Of a stretch of DNA of 20,790 bases, positions 7,771 to 15,175 are shown piece by piece. Within the stretch, counting starts at the first letter, position 1. Each line of letters starts with the position of its first letter. A program made the translations under genes and the position numbers. Origin of the DNA: a virus; IMG/VR virus record IMGVR_UViG_3300008448_000823, positions 1 through 20,790 of that record; one strand, 5' to 3'. A model generated the notes under the pieces. The model made no database searches. It saw nothing but the letters and a program-made list of their open reading frames with translations, and was not told the origin of the DNA.

Positions 7771-9729
7771 TTACCCGGCGCCTTGGGCCACCAGGTCACT
7801 TGGGGCCAGCGGGACCGGTGGCGCGATTGGCGCCGCGGTTCCACCAGCCGGTCCAGGCGGGACCATTCCCGCCAGCTGTTCGGCCATCCCGCCCAGGCCG
7901 GCATCCGGCCCAGCGCCAGGCGCTTCAGGCGCCGGCGGCGGGTTCTCCAGTTCCGTGATTTGCGCCAGGAACGTCCGCAACAGGTCCAGGCGTTCTTCCT
8001 CCAGGCCGGCGGCGCGTCCGCGAGAATAGTATTCCAGCGCCATTTCCTTCGCCATCGCCAGGTCGTCGAACGGCTCCGGTGGCGTGTACTCCCCGCGGTC
8101 CACGATGGCGTCCAGGATGCTGCAAAGGTAATCCTCCGACGCGTTGGCCAATCCCTCCACTTGCTCCAGGTCCGGGAAATCCAACAGCCGGCGCGCCTGG
8201 CGTGGCGACAGGAACCCCGCCTGGGCGTATTCCTGGATGGTCTGGAGGCGGCCGGCGGGGTCGCGCGGGAGCGACGAAACCGGAAACGCCTGCATCACGT
8301 ATTCGTCCGCGTCCAGGTTCACGTCGCTCCAGCGAACGGTGGCCGTTTCGCCCTGGCCGGGAACCGTCACTGAATAGTCCCCTTCCTCCGCCAGCTGCTT
8401 CACGGTGGCGATGGACAGCTTGGCCACGTCTAGGAACAGCTGTTCATATGCGCGGCCGATAACCGCGAACCGATCCGATTCAATGTCCACCATTTCCCGG
8501 AGCGCGCGGCCGCTGTTCAGGCCGGCCGGCTTCATGCTTCCGGCGGACAGCTGGGACACGCCGGCCAGTTCGTACGCTTTCCCCACCAGCGTGTTCAGGT
8601 GGCCGTATATCTCCGGGGGAACCAGCGGCGGAGTGGCGTACGTGGGCGGCTGGCCGGTGTACTTCACGATGGCGCCAATGTCATTGTTCAGGTGTTCACT
8701 CACAATCTTTGACCCGGACTCCAGGAACACCTTGAACGAACCGCCCAGGTGGAAGGACCGCTGAATCACCCACAGCAGCTTGTTTATCTCCATCTGAAGG
8801 TTCATCAGCTGTTCCGACAGCCCCTGTCCCCAGTATCCGAACAGCCGGGGCGTCCACTGGATGCGCGCGAAGGGGAACCATTCATGGTCCCACCGCTCCA
8901 TGTCCGTCAGCAGCTGGCCTTCAATCGAAATACAGTGGCGGCCGTCCTCCGCGCCTGGCGCGCTGGGAAGGTGCCAGGACTCCACCACCCGCAGAACATC
9001 CGAAATGTTCCCGCGTGACGTGTCCTCCAGGCGCGCGGTGGCCGCGGTCCGGATGGCGTCCGCATGGTCCGGGAACAGTTCCAGCAGAACGTCACGGTCC
9101 ACCAGCTTTTGGCGGTGCAGCTGGCGCGGCTGGCCATACATGGCTTCCACGTCGTCCACGAACAGTTCATTGGGAAGGACCCGCTCATGGCGAACGCGTC
9201 CCGCGTGGGGAAACACGTGGATGAATCCGTCGCCCCACACGGCCGCGTCACGGAACACGGACACGCCCAGGGCGTGTGTGTTGTTCTCATAGAACACGCC
9301 ATCCGAAAACTTGTTCAGCGCCTTGGCCTTCCGCTGCTGGCGGTAGTCGCCACCGCTGGTCAGGAACAGCGGCCGCGGCCGGTGCTGGGCAATCTTCGAC
9401 GTTACCGTGTCCACCACGGACTGAACCACGTTGTAAGAAACACGGTCCCGGAGCGCCGGCTGGGACGCGGCCAGCTTTGAAAAGGAAATCCCGGCCAGCG
9501 CCATGGGCGCCAGGTTCCCGTACAGGCGCGCCGAAATCACCCACTGGGACGCGCGCAGGGTCATGTTGTCGCGCATCCGGTTCAGGGTCATGCCGATGGC
9601 GTCCGCGGCCGCGGTTCCTTCCATCGTCCACCAGCGGTGGTGGTTCGTTCCGGACTGAATACTGTTCGCGCTGGAGCGGCCAGCGGCCCCGGTGGCGCGG
9701 ATGGTGAAGGCGGAGCGGTCAATGGTCAC
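7771..9729 (-). CDS. Portal protein
   Basis: A 652-residue protein beginning at GTG 9729, whose GTGA overlaps the stop of the preceding gene and which has GGGAG six nt upstream. It is Met-poor at the start (VTIDRSAFTIRATG), then helical (MTLNRMRDNMTLRASQW). Recognisable portal-like stretches include DAAVWGDGFIHVF and RVLPNELFVDDVEAMYGQP, then RIQWTPRLFGYWGQGLSEQL followed by a long helix (MNLQMEINKLLWVIQRSFH). Next comes a stretch reading MVDIESDRFAVIGRAYEQLF, typical of the stem and channel region. The C-terminus is Pro/Ala/Gly rich. Length is near that of podovirus portals (P22 725, T7 536 residues). It forms the dodecameric DNA gate at one capsid vertex and docks the terminase. It lies between the terminase region and the scaffold. 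Confidence 0.88.
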   Translation of the reverse strand: MTIDRSAFTIRATGAAGRSSANSIQSGTNHHRWWTMEGTAAADAIGMTLNRMRDNMTLRASQWVISARLYGNLAPMALAGISFSKLAASQPALRDRVSYNVVQSVVDTVTSKIAQHRPRPLFLTSGGDYRQQRKAKALNKFSDGVFYENNTHALGVSVFRDAAVWGDGFIHVFPHAGRVRHERVLPNELFVDDVEAMYGQPRQLHRQKLVDRDVLLELFPDHADAIRTAATARLEDTSRGNISDVLRVVESWHLPSAPGAEDGRHCISIEGQLLTDMERWDHEWFPFARIQWTPRLFGYWGQGLSEQLMNLQMEINKLLWVIQRSFHLGGSFKVFLESGSKIVSEHLNNDIGAIVKYTGQPPTYATPPLVPPEIYGHLNTLVGKAYELAGVSQLSAGSMKPAGLNSGRALREMVDIESDRFAVIGRAYEQLFLDVAKLSIATVKQLAEEGDYSVTVPGQGETATVRWSDVNLDADEYVMQAFPVSSLPRDPAGRLQTIQEYAQAGFLSPRQARRLLDFPDLEQVEGLANASEDYLCSILDAIVDRGEYTPPEPFDDLAMAKEMALEYYSRGRAAGLEEERLDLLRTFLAQITELENPPPAPEAPGAGPDAGLGGMAEQLAGMVPPGPAGGTAAPIAPPVPLAPSDLVAQGAG

Positions 9730-10004
9730 GTGGGACTCCCGGACACCGTGGTGGTGATGGTCTGAATGACAATCGTTCGTTCCTCCCGCGTCAACGGCGC
9801 CAGCGCCGGCCACCAGGGCCGTCCACCGGCGGCCGTGGCCTGGGCGATGGCCTCCGCGCTGTCAGCGGCGGCCGCGATGGCGGCGGCGCACAACGCGCGG
9901 CGCGCCTCCCACCGGCGCCTGGCCGCGGCCTCCAGCGGGTTCATGTGCGCCTGGTTCGACGCCTCCACCTGGGCGTCCGTCGTCATGCTGCTGTCCGTCG
10001 TCAT
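9726..10004 (-). CDS. Small helical protein upstream of portal, unknown
   Basis: A 92-residue protein. The start is placed at ATG 10004 (MTTDSSMTTDAQVEASNQAH) because GGAGCGACGA ends immediately before it; an ATG four codons earlier would lie inside that ribosome binding site. The middle is strongly helical and Ala/Arg rich (AARRRWEARRALCAAAIAAA). The C-terminus is strand-like and Thr rich (TIVIQTITTTVSGSPT). No family was recognised. Its stop overlaps the portal start (GTGA), so the two are probably translated together, suggesting a head or packaging accessory role. That role is inferred from position only. Confidence 0.7.
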   Translation of the reverse strand: MTTDSSMTTDAQVEASNQAHMNPLEAAARRRWEARRALCAAAIAAAADSAEAIAQATAAGGRPWWPALAPLTREERTIVIQTITTTVSGSPT

Positions 10005-10062
10005 TCGTCGCTCCATAGGTCCAGCTGTTCACCGGACCGGTTCATTCAAGCCACCGCGCGCG

Positions 10063-10347
10063 TCATGGCCCGCCGTCCACGGTGGAGGCGGACACACACA
10101 CCTCATGGGAACAGCCGGCCAGGCATCCCTGGTCCGTATGCTCCAGCCACGAATGGCCGCACGAACACACGCCGGCGCCATCCACGTCCGCGAACGCCTG
10201 GGCCGGCGGCATGGCGGGGCCGTCGTCCTGGGCCTGAGCCGCTCCCGGAGCCGGCCACACCAGTTCCACGTACGTGTCCCCGCGACGCCAGGCGCGGACC
10301 CCGCGCGCGCGCATCCACTCCACCAGCTGGTCATTCATCACGTCCAT
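10063..10347 (-). CDS. Small Cys/His-rich, probably zinc-binding protein
   Basis: A 94-residue protein that starts inside the end of the large terminase gene (10-nt overlap; ATG 10347 has GGAGTGACGG just upstream). The N-terminal 32 residues look like a small folded domain (LVEWMRARGVRAWRRGDTYV). The C-terminus has C61-x-C63-G-H65, H70, C75-x3-C79-x-H81 and C84, more than enough ligands for one zinc and possibly two. Similar short CxCGH motifs occur in small phage and actinobacterial proteins of unknown role. It follows terminase and precedes portal-side genes. It may help packaging or bind nucleic acid, but nothing in the sequence proves this. Confidence 0.72.
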   Translation of the reverse strand: MDVMNDQLVEWMRARGVRAWRRGDTYVELVWPAPGAAQAQDDGPAMPPAQAFADVDGAGVCSCGHSWLEHTDQGCLAGCSHEVCVSASTVDGGP

Positions 10348-11855
10348 CCGTCACTCCATGCTTCCTGTTCGCGGCGCTCCCGCTCCCGCTGTTCCCACGC
10401 GTCCAGCGCCACGCGCTCCAGGTCCGCGGCCTCCTGGGCCAACGCCTCCGGGGAACCGGCCGGCGGCCGCGCCACCGGGGCTTCCGCCAGGTACGCGTAA
10501 CAGAACCGCCAGGCGTACAGCGCCGCGTCCGCCGCGTGGTTTGGACAGGCCGGATGCTCTACTCGCCGGTCCTGGTGTCGAGTATCCCACACCAACCCTT
10601 CCCATTCCTCCGCCAGCGACGCGGCGCGCTCCACGTCCACGCGGATGCGGCCAGTTATCAGGTCGCCGTTCATCACTTCGATGAAATCAGCCTTTCCGGA
10701 CTTGTCCGCGGCCGTCAGCGGAAGGCCGTGACGGCGCTTCAGTTCTTCCACCGCTTGCTTGTTCGCCCCGTCCACCACCACGCGGTCCACGTCATACCGC
10801 GCCAGCAGCGCCTTCGTCCGTGTCGCCACGTCCGTCACGTCCAGGCGCTCCGCTTTGATCGACTCCAGCAGGAACAGCGTCCGGTCCGCGTCGTGGTACG
10901 CGGCCACCACCCACGCGGTTGAATCATTGAACCCCAGGTCCAGGCCAATAACGTGATGCCACCCGCCGCGGCCAGCGATGGACGGAAGCTGTCCGTTCCA
11001 TCCGTTCCTGGCGCGGTCCCACCGGTACACGCGCGCGTCGTCGTCCACCACCCACTGGCCCAGGTAGTGCTGGCGGAACAGCGGGGTTTCTTCGATGCGC
11101 GGATTGGCCGCGCGCAGTTCCTCCACCTCCGCGGCCCACTTGTCCGCCATGTGTGGATTGTCGCGCGCGCTCCACCGGTGGCCGCTCCAGCCGCGAAGGG
11201 ACCACCGGCCAGGCGCGCCGGGATCTTGGCCTTCCGTCAGGTCAAAAAACAGGCCGCGCTTCAGGTTGCCAGGCGTTCCAATGAGCGAAATCTGGCCGCG
11301 GTAGTCCGCCACCGCGGGCTTCAGGATGCCGTACACCAGTTCGTTCAGGTCAATGCTGAAGGACGCGGCTTCATCCACCACCACGGCCGCGAACTTCTGG
11401 CCCAGCGCCTTTTCCTTTTCGCCTTCGTCCGCGTCCAAGCCCAACAGGTAAATCACGGACCCGTTGGGGAGGGTCACGGATAGTTCCGTTTCATTGAACC
11501 GGCATCCCAGCTGCTTTTCCCGGTCCACCACCTTCAGAACGTCCTTCCACAGAATCCGCTTGGCGCTGGCGCGCGTCAGGGCCACGTACAGGCAGGACAC
11601 GCCAGGCGTGGCGAACGCGGCGCGGAACAGCGCCAGGCCGGCGCCATAGCTTTTCCCGCTCCGTCGAGTGCAAAGGACCACGCGGAGGGGGGAAGGGTCG
11701 TCCAGGAACGCCTGCTGTTCCTGGAACGCGGCGTCCCCAAACGTGGGCGCCACCGGGGATGCCACCAGCAGGGCGTCCAGTTCGGCGCGCTCCATGGGGT
11801 CCAGGTACTCCACCAGGCGCGCCAGCTGGACGGGGGACAGGTCCGCGGTGGTCAT
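10338..11855 (-). CDS. Terminase large subunit
   Basis: A 505-residue packaging motor with ATPase and nuclease parts. Walker A is TRRSGKS at residues 63-69; Walker B is AVVVDE at 157-162; the coupling motif is SLIGTPG near 190-196. The RNase H-like nuclease has its three acidic residues in GLDLG (D306), VVVDG (D362) and NHAADAAL (D443). Length is normal for the family, and all catalytic motifs are present. The C-terminus is a charged helix (WEQRERERREQEAW). ATG 11855 overlaps the small-subunit stop as ATGA, so the two subunits are translationally coupled. It cuts the concatemer and pumps DNA through the portal. Whether packaging is headful or site-specific cannot be told here. Confidence 0.96.
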   Translation of the reverse strand: MTTADLSPVQLARLVEYLDPMERAELDALLVASPVAPTFGDAAFQEQQAFLDDPSPLRVVLCTRRSGKSYGAGLALFRAAFATPGVSCLYVALTRASAKRILWKDVLKVVDREKQLGCRFNETELSVTLPNGSVIYLLGLDADEGEKEKALGQKFAAVVVDEAASFSIDLNELVYGILKPAVADYRGQISLIGTPGNLKRGLFFDLTEGQDPGAPGRWSLRGWSGHRWSARDNPHMADKWAAEVEELRAANPRIEETPLFRQHYLGQWVVDDDARVYRWDRARNGWNGQLPSIAGRGGWHHVIGLDLGFNDSTAWVVAAYHDADRTLFLLESIKAERLDVTDVATRTKALLARYDVDRVVVDGANKQAVEELKRRHGLPLTAADKSGKADFIEVMNGDLITGRIRVDVERAASLAEEWEGLVWDTRHQDRRVEHPACPNHAADAALYAWRFCYAYLAEAPVARPPAGSPEALAQEAADLERVALDAWEQRERERREQEAWSDGWT

Positions 11856-12436
11856 GCGTCACCGTCCCCGGTGTCCCCGCCGGCGGCCAGAATCATCCGC
11901 CGCTTGGCGGCCTCCAGCAGCGCGGCGGCGCGCGCGGCGCGGTCCTCCGCGGACATGGCGGACACGTTCATGTCCACGCGCTCCACGAACAGCTGGAAAT
12001 GCTTTCCCAGCAGTTCCAGGGCGCGGACTTTCGTGGGGGACACGTCCGGGTCCATCCCCACCTTGGCCAGTTCGGCCAGAACGTCCTTCGCTGTCACCTC
12101 CAGCTGGGCCGTCACGCGCGCCTGAGCGGCGCGGACCTTGGCTTGGACTTCCGGAAGCTGGGACAGCCGGTGGCCGGTAGCCTTTGCGGATGCCGGCTTG
12201 TATCCGGCGCGGAGCGCGGCCTTCGTGGCGTCCAGGTCCACCAGGTACTCCGCCACCCACCGCTGCTGTTTGGGTGTCAGTTCCCCGGCGGCCAGGCGCG
12301 CCTCCTGGCGCGGTTTCGGCCGCGGAGGGGACGCGCTGGCCTTCGGGGACGCCGGGGCCACCGGGGACGCCTTCGCGGCCTTGGCCTTTGCACGTGGCGC
12401 CGGGGACGCTGGCGCCTGTCCCTTCCGCCGCGTCAT
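11852..12436 (-). CDS. Terminase small subunit with long basic tail
   Basis: A 194-residue protein. Residues 53-105 (LTPKQQRWVAEYLVDLDATK, then AALRAGY and PEVQAKVRAA) match the Terminase_2-type small subunit, a helix-turn-helix DNA-binding domain that recognises the packaging site. Residues about 106-194 are helical, with an oligomerisation and large-subunit contact role expected. Residues 1-50 form an unusual Ala/Lys/Pro/Ser-rich basic tail (RAKAKAAKASPVAPASPKAS), likely disordered and DNA-binding. ATG 12436 overlaps the preceding stop (ATGA), and the gene is coupled to the large subunit in the same way. Family assignment is secure; the role of the tail is inference. Confidence 0.93.
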   Translation of the reverse strand: MTRRKGQAPASPAPRAKAKAAKASPVAPASPKASASPPRPKPRQEARLAAGELTPKQQRWVAEYLVDLDATKAALRAGYKPASAKATGHRLSQLPEVQAKVRAAQARVTAQLEVTAKDVLAELAKVGMDPDVSPTKVRALELLGKHFQLFVERVDMNVSAMSAEDRAARAAALLEAAKRRMILAAGGDTGDGDA

Positions 12437-12708
12437 GCCAGGCGGATGGTTTCCACGCGGGCGTACGGAACGATGGTCCGCGCGTTGGCCTCCACCACCA
12501 GGACGCCGGCGGGGTGGAGGGTCATTTCCTCCGCCACCACCACGTTGGCGCCGGACACGCCCACCTTGGCGCCATCCGTCGTCAGGTGTGTGACCAGGCG
12601 CGCGCCGGACCAGTGGCATCCGCCGGACTGAATCCGAACGTCCGCGACACGTTCACGTCCCGGCGTCGCGGGAGCGGCCGGTGTGGCCGTGGCGTCAGCC
12701 TTCGACAT
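12433..12708 (-). CDS. Small beta-rich protein of unknown function
   Basis: A 91-residue protein. ATG 12708 is preferred over the in-frame ATG 12720 because GGAGGCGCCA sits just before it. The first 20 residues are Ala/Thr/Pro rich; residues about 22-91 alternate strands and turns (VADVRIQSGGCHW, ARLVTHLTTDGAKV, ANVVVAEEMTLH, VLVVEANARTIVPYARVETI), suggesting a compact beta domain. Its start overlaps the end of the upstream gene by 14 nt, and its stop overlaps the small terminase start (ATGA). No family was recognised. A virion or packaging accessory is possible from location. Confidence 0.72.
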   Translation of the reverse strand: MSKADATATPAAPATPGRERVADVRIQSGGCHWSGARLVTHLTTDGAKVGVSGANVVVAEEMTLHPAGVLVVEANARTIVPYARVETIRLA

Positions 12709-12970
12709 TGGCGCCTCCATCCACGGCCGGCGCGCCGGCGGCCTGGGCGGCCTCCGCGGCCAGTTCCGCTTGGGCGGCGGCCTTGGCCTGGTTCATGGCG
12801 AACGCCTCCGTGTTCAGGGCGTAAATCTTCGCCATCACGTCCGCCAGTTCGCGGTCCGCCAGGTGGGCCTGATACTTCAGCTGGCCGGCGCGGAACAGCG
12901 CGTCCCGACACTCCGCTTCGATGGTGGCCATGGTCCGCGGCGGGGCCGCGGCCGGTGCTGCTGCTGTCAT
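12695..12970 (-). CDS. Small Ala-rich helical protein of unknown function
   Basis: A 91-residue protein starting at ATG 12970 (ATGA overlap with the GNAT gene; GGAGTGACGC upstream). After an Ala/Pro-rich start, residues about 14-75 form a long predicted helix (MATIEAECRDALFRAGQLKY, then a stretch with LADRELADVMAKIYALNTE) that could be a coiled coil. The C-terminus is Gly/Ala rich. No family was recognised and no catalytic residues stand out. It is coupled by overlap to the genes on either side, between the acetyltransferase and terminase. Confidence 0.7.
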   Translation of the reverse strand: MTAAAPAAAPPRTMATIEAECRDALFRAGQLKYQAHLADRELADVMAKIYALNTEAFAMNQAKAAAQAELAAEAAQAAGAPAVDGGANVEG

Positions 12971-13386
12971 GCGTCACTCCTGTCCAGCGCCTGGTACGGG
13001 TCAAACGGGGATTGGGCCAGGCGTTCGCCAATCTCCGGAATCCGAAGGGTGAAGGTTTCGTGGGAGTAGCTGGTGGCCGGCCAGTTCACGTCCGCCAGCA
13101 GCGCGGACGCCAGGCCCATGCGTCGAAACGCGGGCTTCACGTACACGAAATGGACACACCCCGGTTCCAGGACGGCCCACCCCAGAATCACGTCCGTGTC
13201 CTCCGCGGACGCGGCCACACGGACGGAACAGCCGTCCAACAGGCGTTCAATGACGCGGTGGTGGCGCGCGAAATAAACGCGCTCCGGGATGCGCCGCGTG
13301 AACTGGCCGCCGTGTCGATAGGACCGGAGCCACGTGGCAAATATCAGCGGAAAATCGTCAGGCGTTGCGTTCCGAACATTGAACAC
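12967..13386 (-). CDS. GNAT-family N-acetyltransferase
   Basis: A 139-residue protein. The start is placed at GTG 13386 because CGGAGCGAAAC, the recurrent ribosome binding site of this genome, ends right before it; a GTG five codons earlier has no such site. The N-terminal FNVRNATPDDFPLIFATWLR is the usual first strand and helix of GNAT enzymes. The acetyl-CoA-binding motif A is VHFVYVKPAFRRMGLASALL (residues 78-97, with R88-R-M-G-L-A93). The end of the fold is short (140 residues against a usual 150-180), but the core is complete. It should transfer an acetyl group from acetyl-CoA to an amine; the substrate is unknown. Similar GNAT proteins are found near phage packaging genes. A host-takeover or protein-modifying role is inference. 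Confidence 0.82.
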   Translation of the reverse strand: MFNVRNATPDDFPLIFATWLRSYRHGGQFTRRIPERVYFARHHRVIERLLDGCSVRVAASAEDTDVILGWAVLEPGCVHFVYVKPAFRRMGLASALLADVNWPATSYSHETFTLRIPEIGERLAQSPFDPYQALDRSDA

Positions 13387-13397
13387 GTTTCGCTCCG

Positions 13398-13649
13398 TCA
13401 CCGGCCGGCGGCCGCTGTTGCCAGCTGAACCGCGTGGGCGCGGTCCGTGGCGTCCTGGACTTGTTCGCACCATTCGCGGTCCATCCGGCGCCAATGCTGC
13501 CAGCCGGACATGGGCCACCGGACCGCCAGGTGGTCCTCCCCTACCTTTACCACCTCCCGCGCGTCGCGGGATAGCTGGTCCCACCGCTGGCGCGCGCGGG
13601 TCCCCATGCTGGCCGTGGCCGGCCGCTGGTCCTCCGCCCACCAGGTCAC
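13398..13649 (-). CDS. Small Trp-rich protein of unknown function
   Basis: An 83-residue protein. GTG 13649 is chosen because it overlaps the upstream stop as GTGA and has GGAG six nt before it; an in-frame GTG at 13697 would cause a 52-nt overlap. The sequence has many Trp and charged residues (VTWWAEDQRPA, RWPMSGWQHWRRMDREWCEQ) and helical stretches (RARQRWDQLSRDAREVVKVG). No family was recognised. The abundance of Trp/Arg could indicate protein or nucleic-acid contacts. It ends 11 nt before the GNAT start. Confidence 0.68.
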   Translation of the reverse strand: MTWWAEDQRPATASMGTRARQRWDQLSRDAREVVKVGEDHLAVRWPMSGWQHWRRMDREWCEQVQDATDRAHAVQLATAAAGR

Positions 13650-14155
13650 GTCCGGCTCCGCGGGTAGTGGCGCCAAAGGCCGGCGTGGTCGCGGCACAAT
13701 CCGGACCGGCTAAACGCGGCCGTCCGAACCGTGCATCCCTCCACCACACACGCGCGGGCCAGCGCCTGACAAGCGCCACAATATCCGGTCAGGTTCCCGC
13801 GGCCGGTCATAACCCCGCAGCTGGCGCACGGACCGCGGCGTGGAGCCGGCCGCGCCATTCCGGAATCCAGCGTGGACCGCTCCGGAATCGCGGCGGACTC
13901 CGGAATGGGTCCCGCCAGCTGGGCCTGGGCGGCCAGCTGGGCGCGGCGCCGGGGGGACGTTCGACACGTGATGCAAAGGCCGGACACGCTGGACGGGGCC
14001 ACGCCACCGGCGCATCCGGGGGAGGCGCACGGAATGACAGCCCTGGGCGCGCGGACGCCATCACCACACCTGGCGCAAAGGCGGCGGCGCTCCCCCCGCA
14101 GCAGCGTCAAGGGACAGCCGCACGTGTCGCACGTTTGGTCGCCGCGTCGTGTCAT
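13646..14155 (-). CDS. Protein with four zinc ribbons, internally duplicated
   Basis: A 169-residue protein starting at ATG 14155 (ATGA overlap). Cysteines fall in four sets of four ligands: C9/C12/C27/C30, C43/C48/C61/C64, C110/C113/C126/C129 and C136/C141/C154/H157. The first and third sets are CxxC...CxxC; the second and fourth are Cx4C...CxxC/H, and each of these ends in SGLC plus three residues. The protein is therefore two copies of a two-ribbon module joined by an Ala/Pro-rich linker (about 65-108). Such proteins commonly bind DNA, RNA or transcription machinery. No specific family was recognised. A regulatory role for late gene expression is possible but unproven. Confidence 0.82.
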   Translation of the reverse strand: MTRRGDQTCDTCGCPLTLLRGERRRLCARCGDGVRAPRAVIPCASPGCAGGVAPSSVSGLCITCRTSPRRRAQLAAQAQLAGPIPESAAIPERSTLDSGMARPAPRRGPCASCGVMTGRGNLTGYCGACQALARACVVEGCTVRTAAFSRSGLCRDHAGLWRHYPRSRT

Positions 14156-14559
14156 TGGGCCACGTCCTCCACGCCCAGGACCGCGCGAAGGTGCGGCGCC
14201 AGGGTGGCCCAGCATCCGCCGCAATACAGGACCGCGGGGTGAAGCTGGAGCGGCGCCAGGTCGCGCGGGAGACTGTCCGGGTCCAGGACCACCGCGCGGG
14301 ACCCCTCCACCAGCGCCTCCGCGTGGTCCGCGATGAACTCGCCACACCAGGCGCATCCCACCGCGTGGTCCCGGTAGTCCACTGTCCCCACCAGGACGTT
14401 CAGGCCGTGGGCGCCACCGACAAACGGAACCAGGCCGGCCTCCCCATGAACCGCGTTCCGTTCGTACAGCTGGCGAAGCCACCGAACCACGCGGGAGGCC
14501 ACTGGACGGCGGACGCGTAGCATCCGCGCCACGCCATCCTTCAGTTCGTCCAGCGTCAT
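14152..14559 (-). CDS. Small protein with paired CxxC motifs
   Basis: A 135-residue protein starting at ATG 14559 (ATGA overlap with the upstream stop). Residues 1-35 are helical and basic (MTLDELKDGVARMLRVRRPV). C69-x2-C72 (CAWCGEFI) and C113-x2-C116 (YCGGCWATL) form a likely zinc site with a 40-residue insertion that carries hydrophobic strands (AVVLDPDSLPRD). The GLNVLVGTVDYRD segment before the first CxxC looks like a beta hairpin. No named family was recognised. It lies among several other Cys-rich genes with the same stop-start overlap layout. Confidence 0.75.
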   Translation of the reverse strand: MTLDELKDGVARMLRVRRPVASRVVRWLRQLYERNAVHGEAGLVPFVGGAHGLNVLVGTVDYRDHAVGCAWCGEFIADHAEALVEGSRAVVLDPDSLPRDLAPLQLHPAVLYCGGCWATLAPHLRAVLGVEDVAQ

Positions 14560-14900
14560 GGCGCCAGTGTCCGGACACAACGGACCGCGGCCGGGAACGT
14601 CAGGCCCACGTCGTCCAGGGACCCGTCACGGAACAGGACGGCCCAGGCGCTGGGCGCCTCCGGGTTCACGTCCGGCCCCACGTACCGGTCCGCGGTCCAA
14701 TGCCAGCCGTCCATCCAAGGGAACAGTGGACAGCCTCCGGTGGAGTAGTCCCACAGGCCCACCAGTTCGGGGACGGTGGGGAGGCGCCACCCGTCGCCCA
14801 GGCCGGCCGCGTACGCCTGGGCGGCCTCCCACCCCATGGCGTCCGCCGGCGGGTCCTGTTGCCACTCCAGCGCGGTGGCCGCGGCACGTGTCACGGTCAT
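14556..14900 (-). CDS. DUF1566/Lcl-like domain protein
   Basis: A 114-residue protein starting at ATG 14900, which has a strong GGAGGACACC site and overlaps the upstream stop as ATGA. The pattern GWRLPTVPELVGL (residues 37-49), then HWTAD (67-71), AWAVLFRDGSL (85-95) and a final VRCVR (106-110) matches the DUF1566 / Lcl C-terminal domain, a C-type-lectin-like fold. The whole protein is essentially one such domain, with no signal peptide, so it would act in the cytoplasm or virion. Function in phages is unclear; binding of a sugar or protein ligand is the usual speculation. It is an unusual neighbour for zinc-finger genes. Confidence 0.82.
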   Translation of the reverse strand: MTVTRAAATALEWQQDPPADAMGWEAAQAYAAGLGDGWRLPTVPELVGLWDYSTGGCPLFPWMDGWHWTADRYVGPDVNPEAPSAWAVLFRDGSLDDVGLTFPAAVRCVRTLAP

Positions 14901-15175
14901 GGTGTCCTCCGGAACAAGCGGCGCCACCAGCTGGTGGGCGATGGAGGCGCCGGTGGTGGTGTCGAGTCCTCCACGAAAGGGGAGCGGCCCAGCTGGGCGG
15001 GGTCCCGGAGGACCAGGAACGCCAGGGTGATGACGGACGCCGGAACCCCGCGGCCGCGCGCCCCAATGAACCGGACCACCGGTTCCACCTGTTCGTCCGC
15101 GGACCAGGTGAACCGAAGGACCAGGCCGCTGGCGTCCTCCATCACGTCCACCGTCCGCGTGGTGGAGGCTGTCAT
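14897..15175 (-). CDS. Small protein of unknown function with basic Trp tail
   Basis: A 92-residue protein starting at ATG 15175 (ATGA overlap). Residues 1-66 appear folded, with strands (RTVDVMEDASGLVLRFTWSA, EPVVRFIGA, SVITLAFLVL). Residues 71-80 are a Pro-rich linker and the end is SWWRRLFRRTP, a short amphipathic basic stretch that may bind membrane or nucleic acid. It has no predicted transmembrane segment long enough to be confident; SVITLAFLVL is only about ten residues. No family was recognised. Confidence 0.7.
   Translation of the reverse strand: MTASTTRTVDVMEDASGLVLRFTWSADEQVEPVVRFIGARGRGVPASVITLAFLVLRDPAQLGRSPFVEDSTPPPAPPSPTSWWRRLFRRTP

Noticed and set aside
10005-10062. Promoter in the 58-nt gap before the small gene upstream of portal
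   Set aside because: TTGAAT and CTATGG can be found, but their spacing is about 25 nt, too far for a standard promoter.
14156-14578. N-terminal extension of the four-ribbon zinc protein
   Set aside because: The frame is open upstream but encodes Arg/Gly/Pro-rich shadow sequence opposite two other genes; ATG 14155 with the ATGA overlap is the natural start.
14556-14900. Diversity-generating retroelement target protein
   Set aside because: The lectin-like domain invites this idea, but no reverse transcriptase gene and no second, template-like copy of its C-terminal coding region is present in the window.
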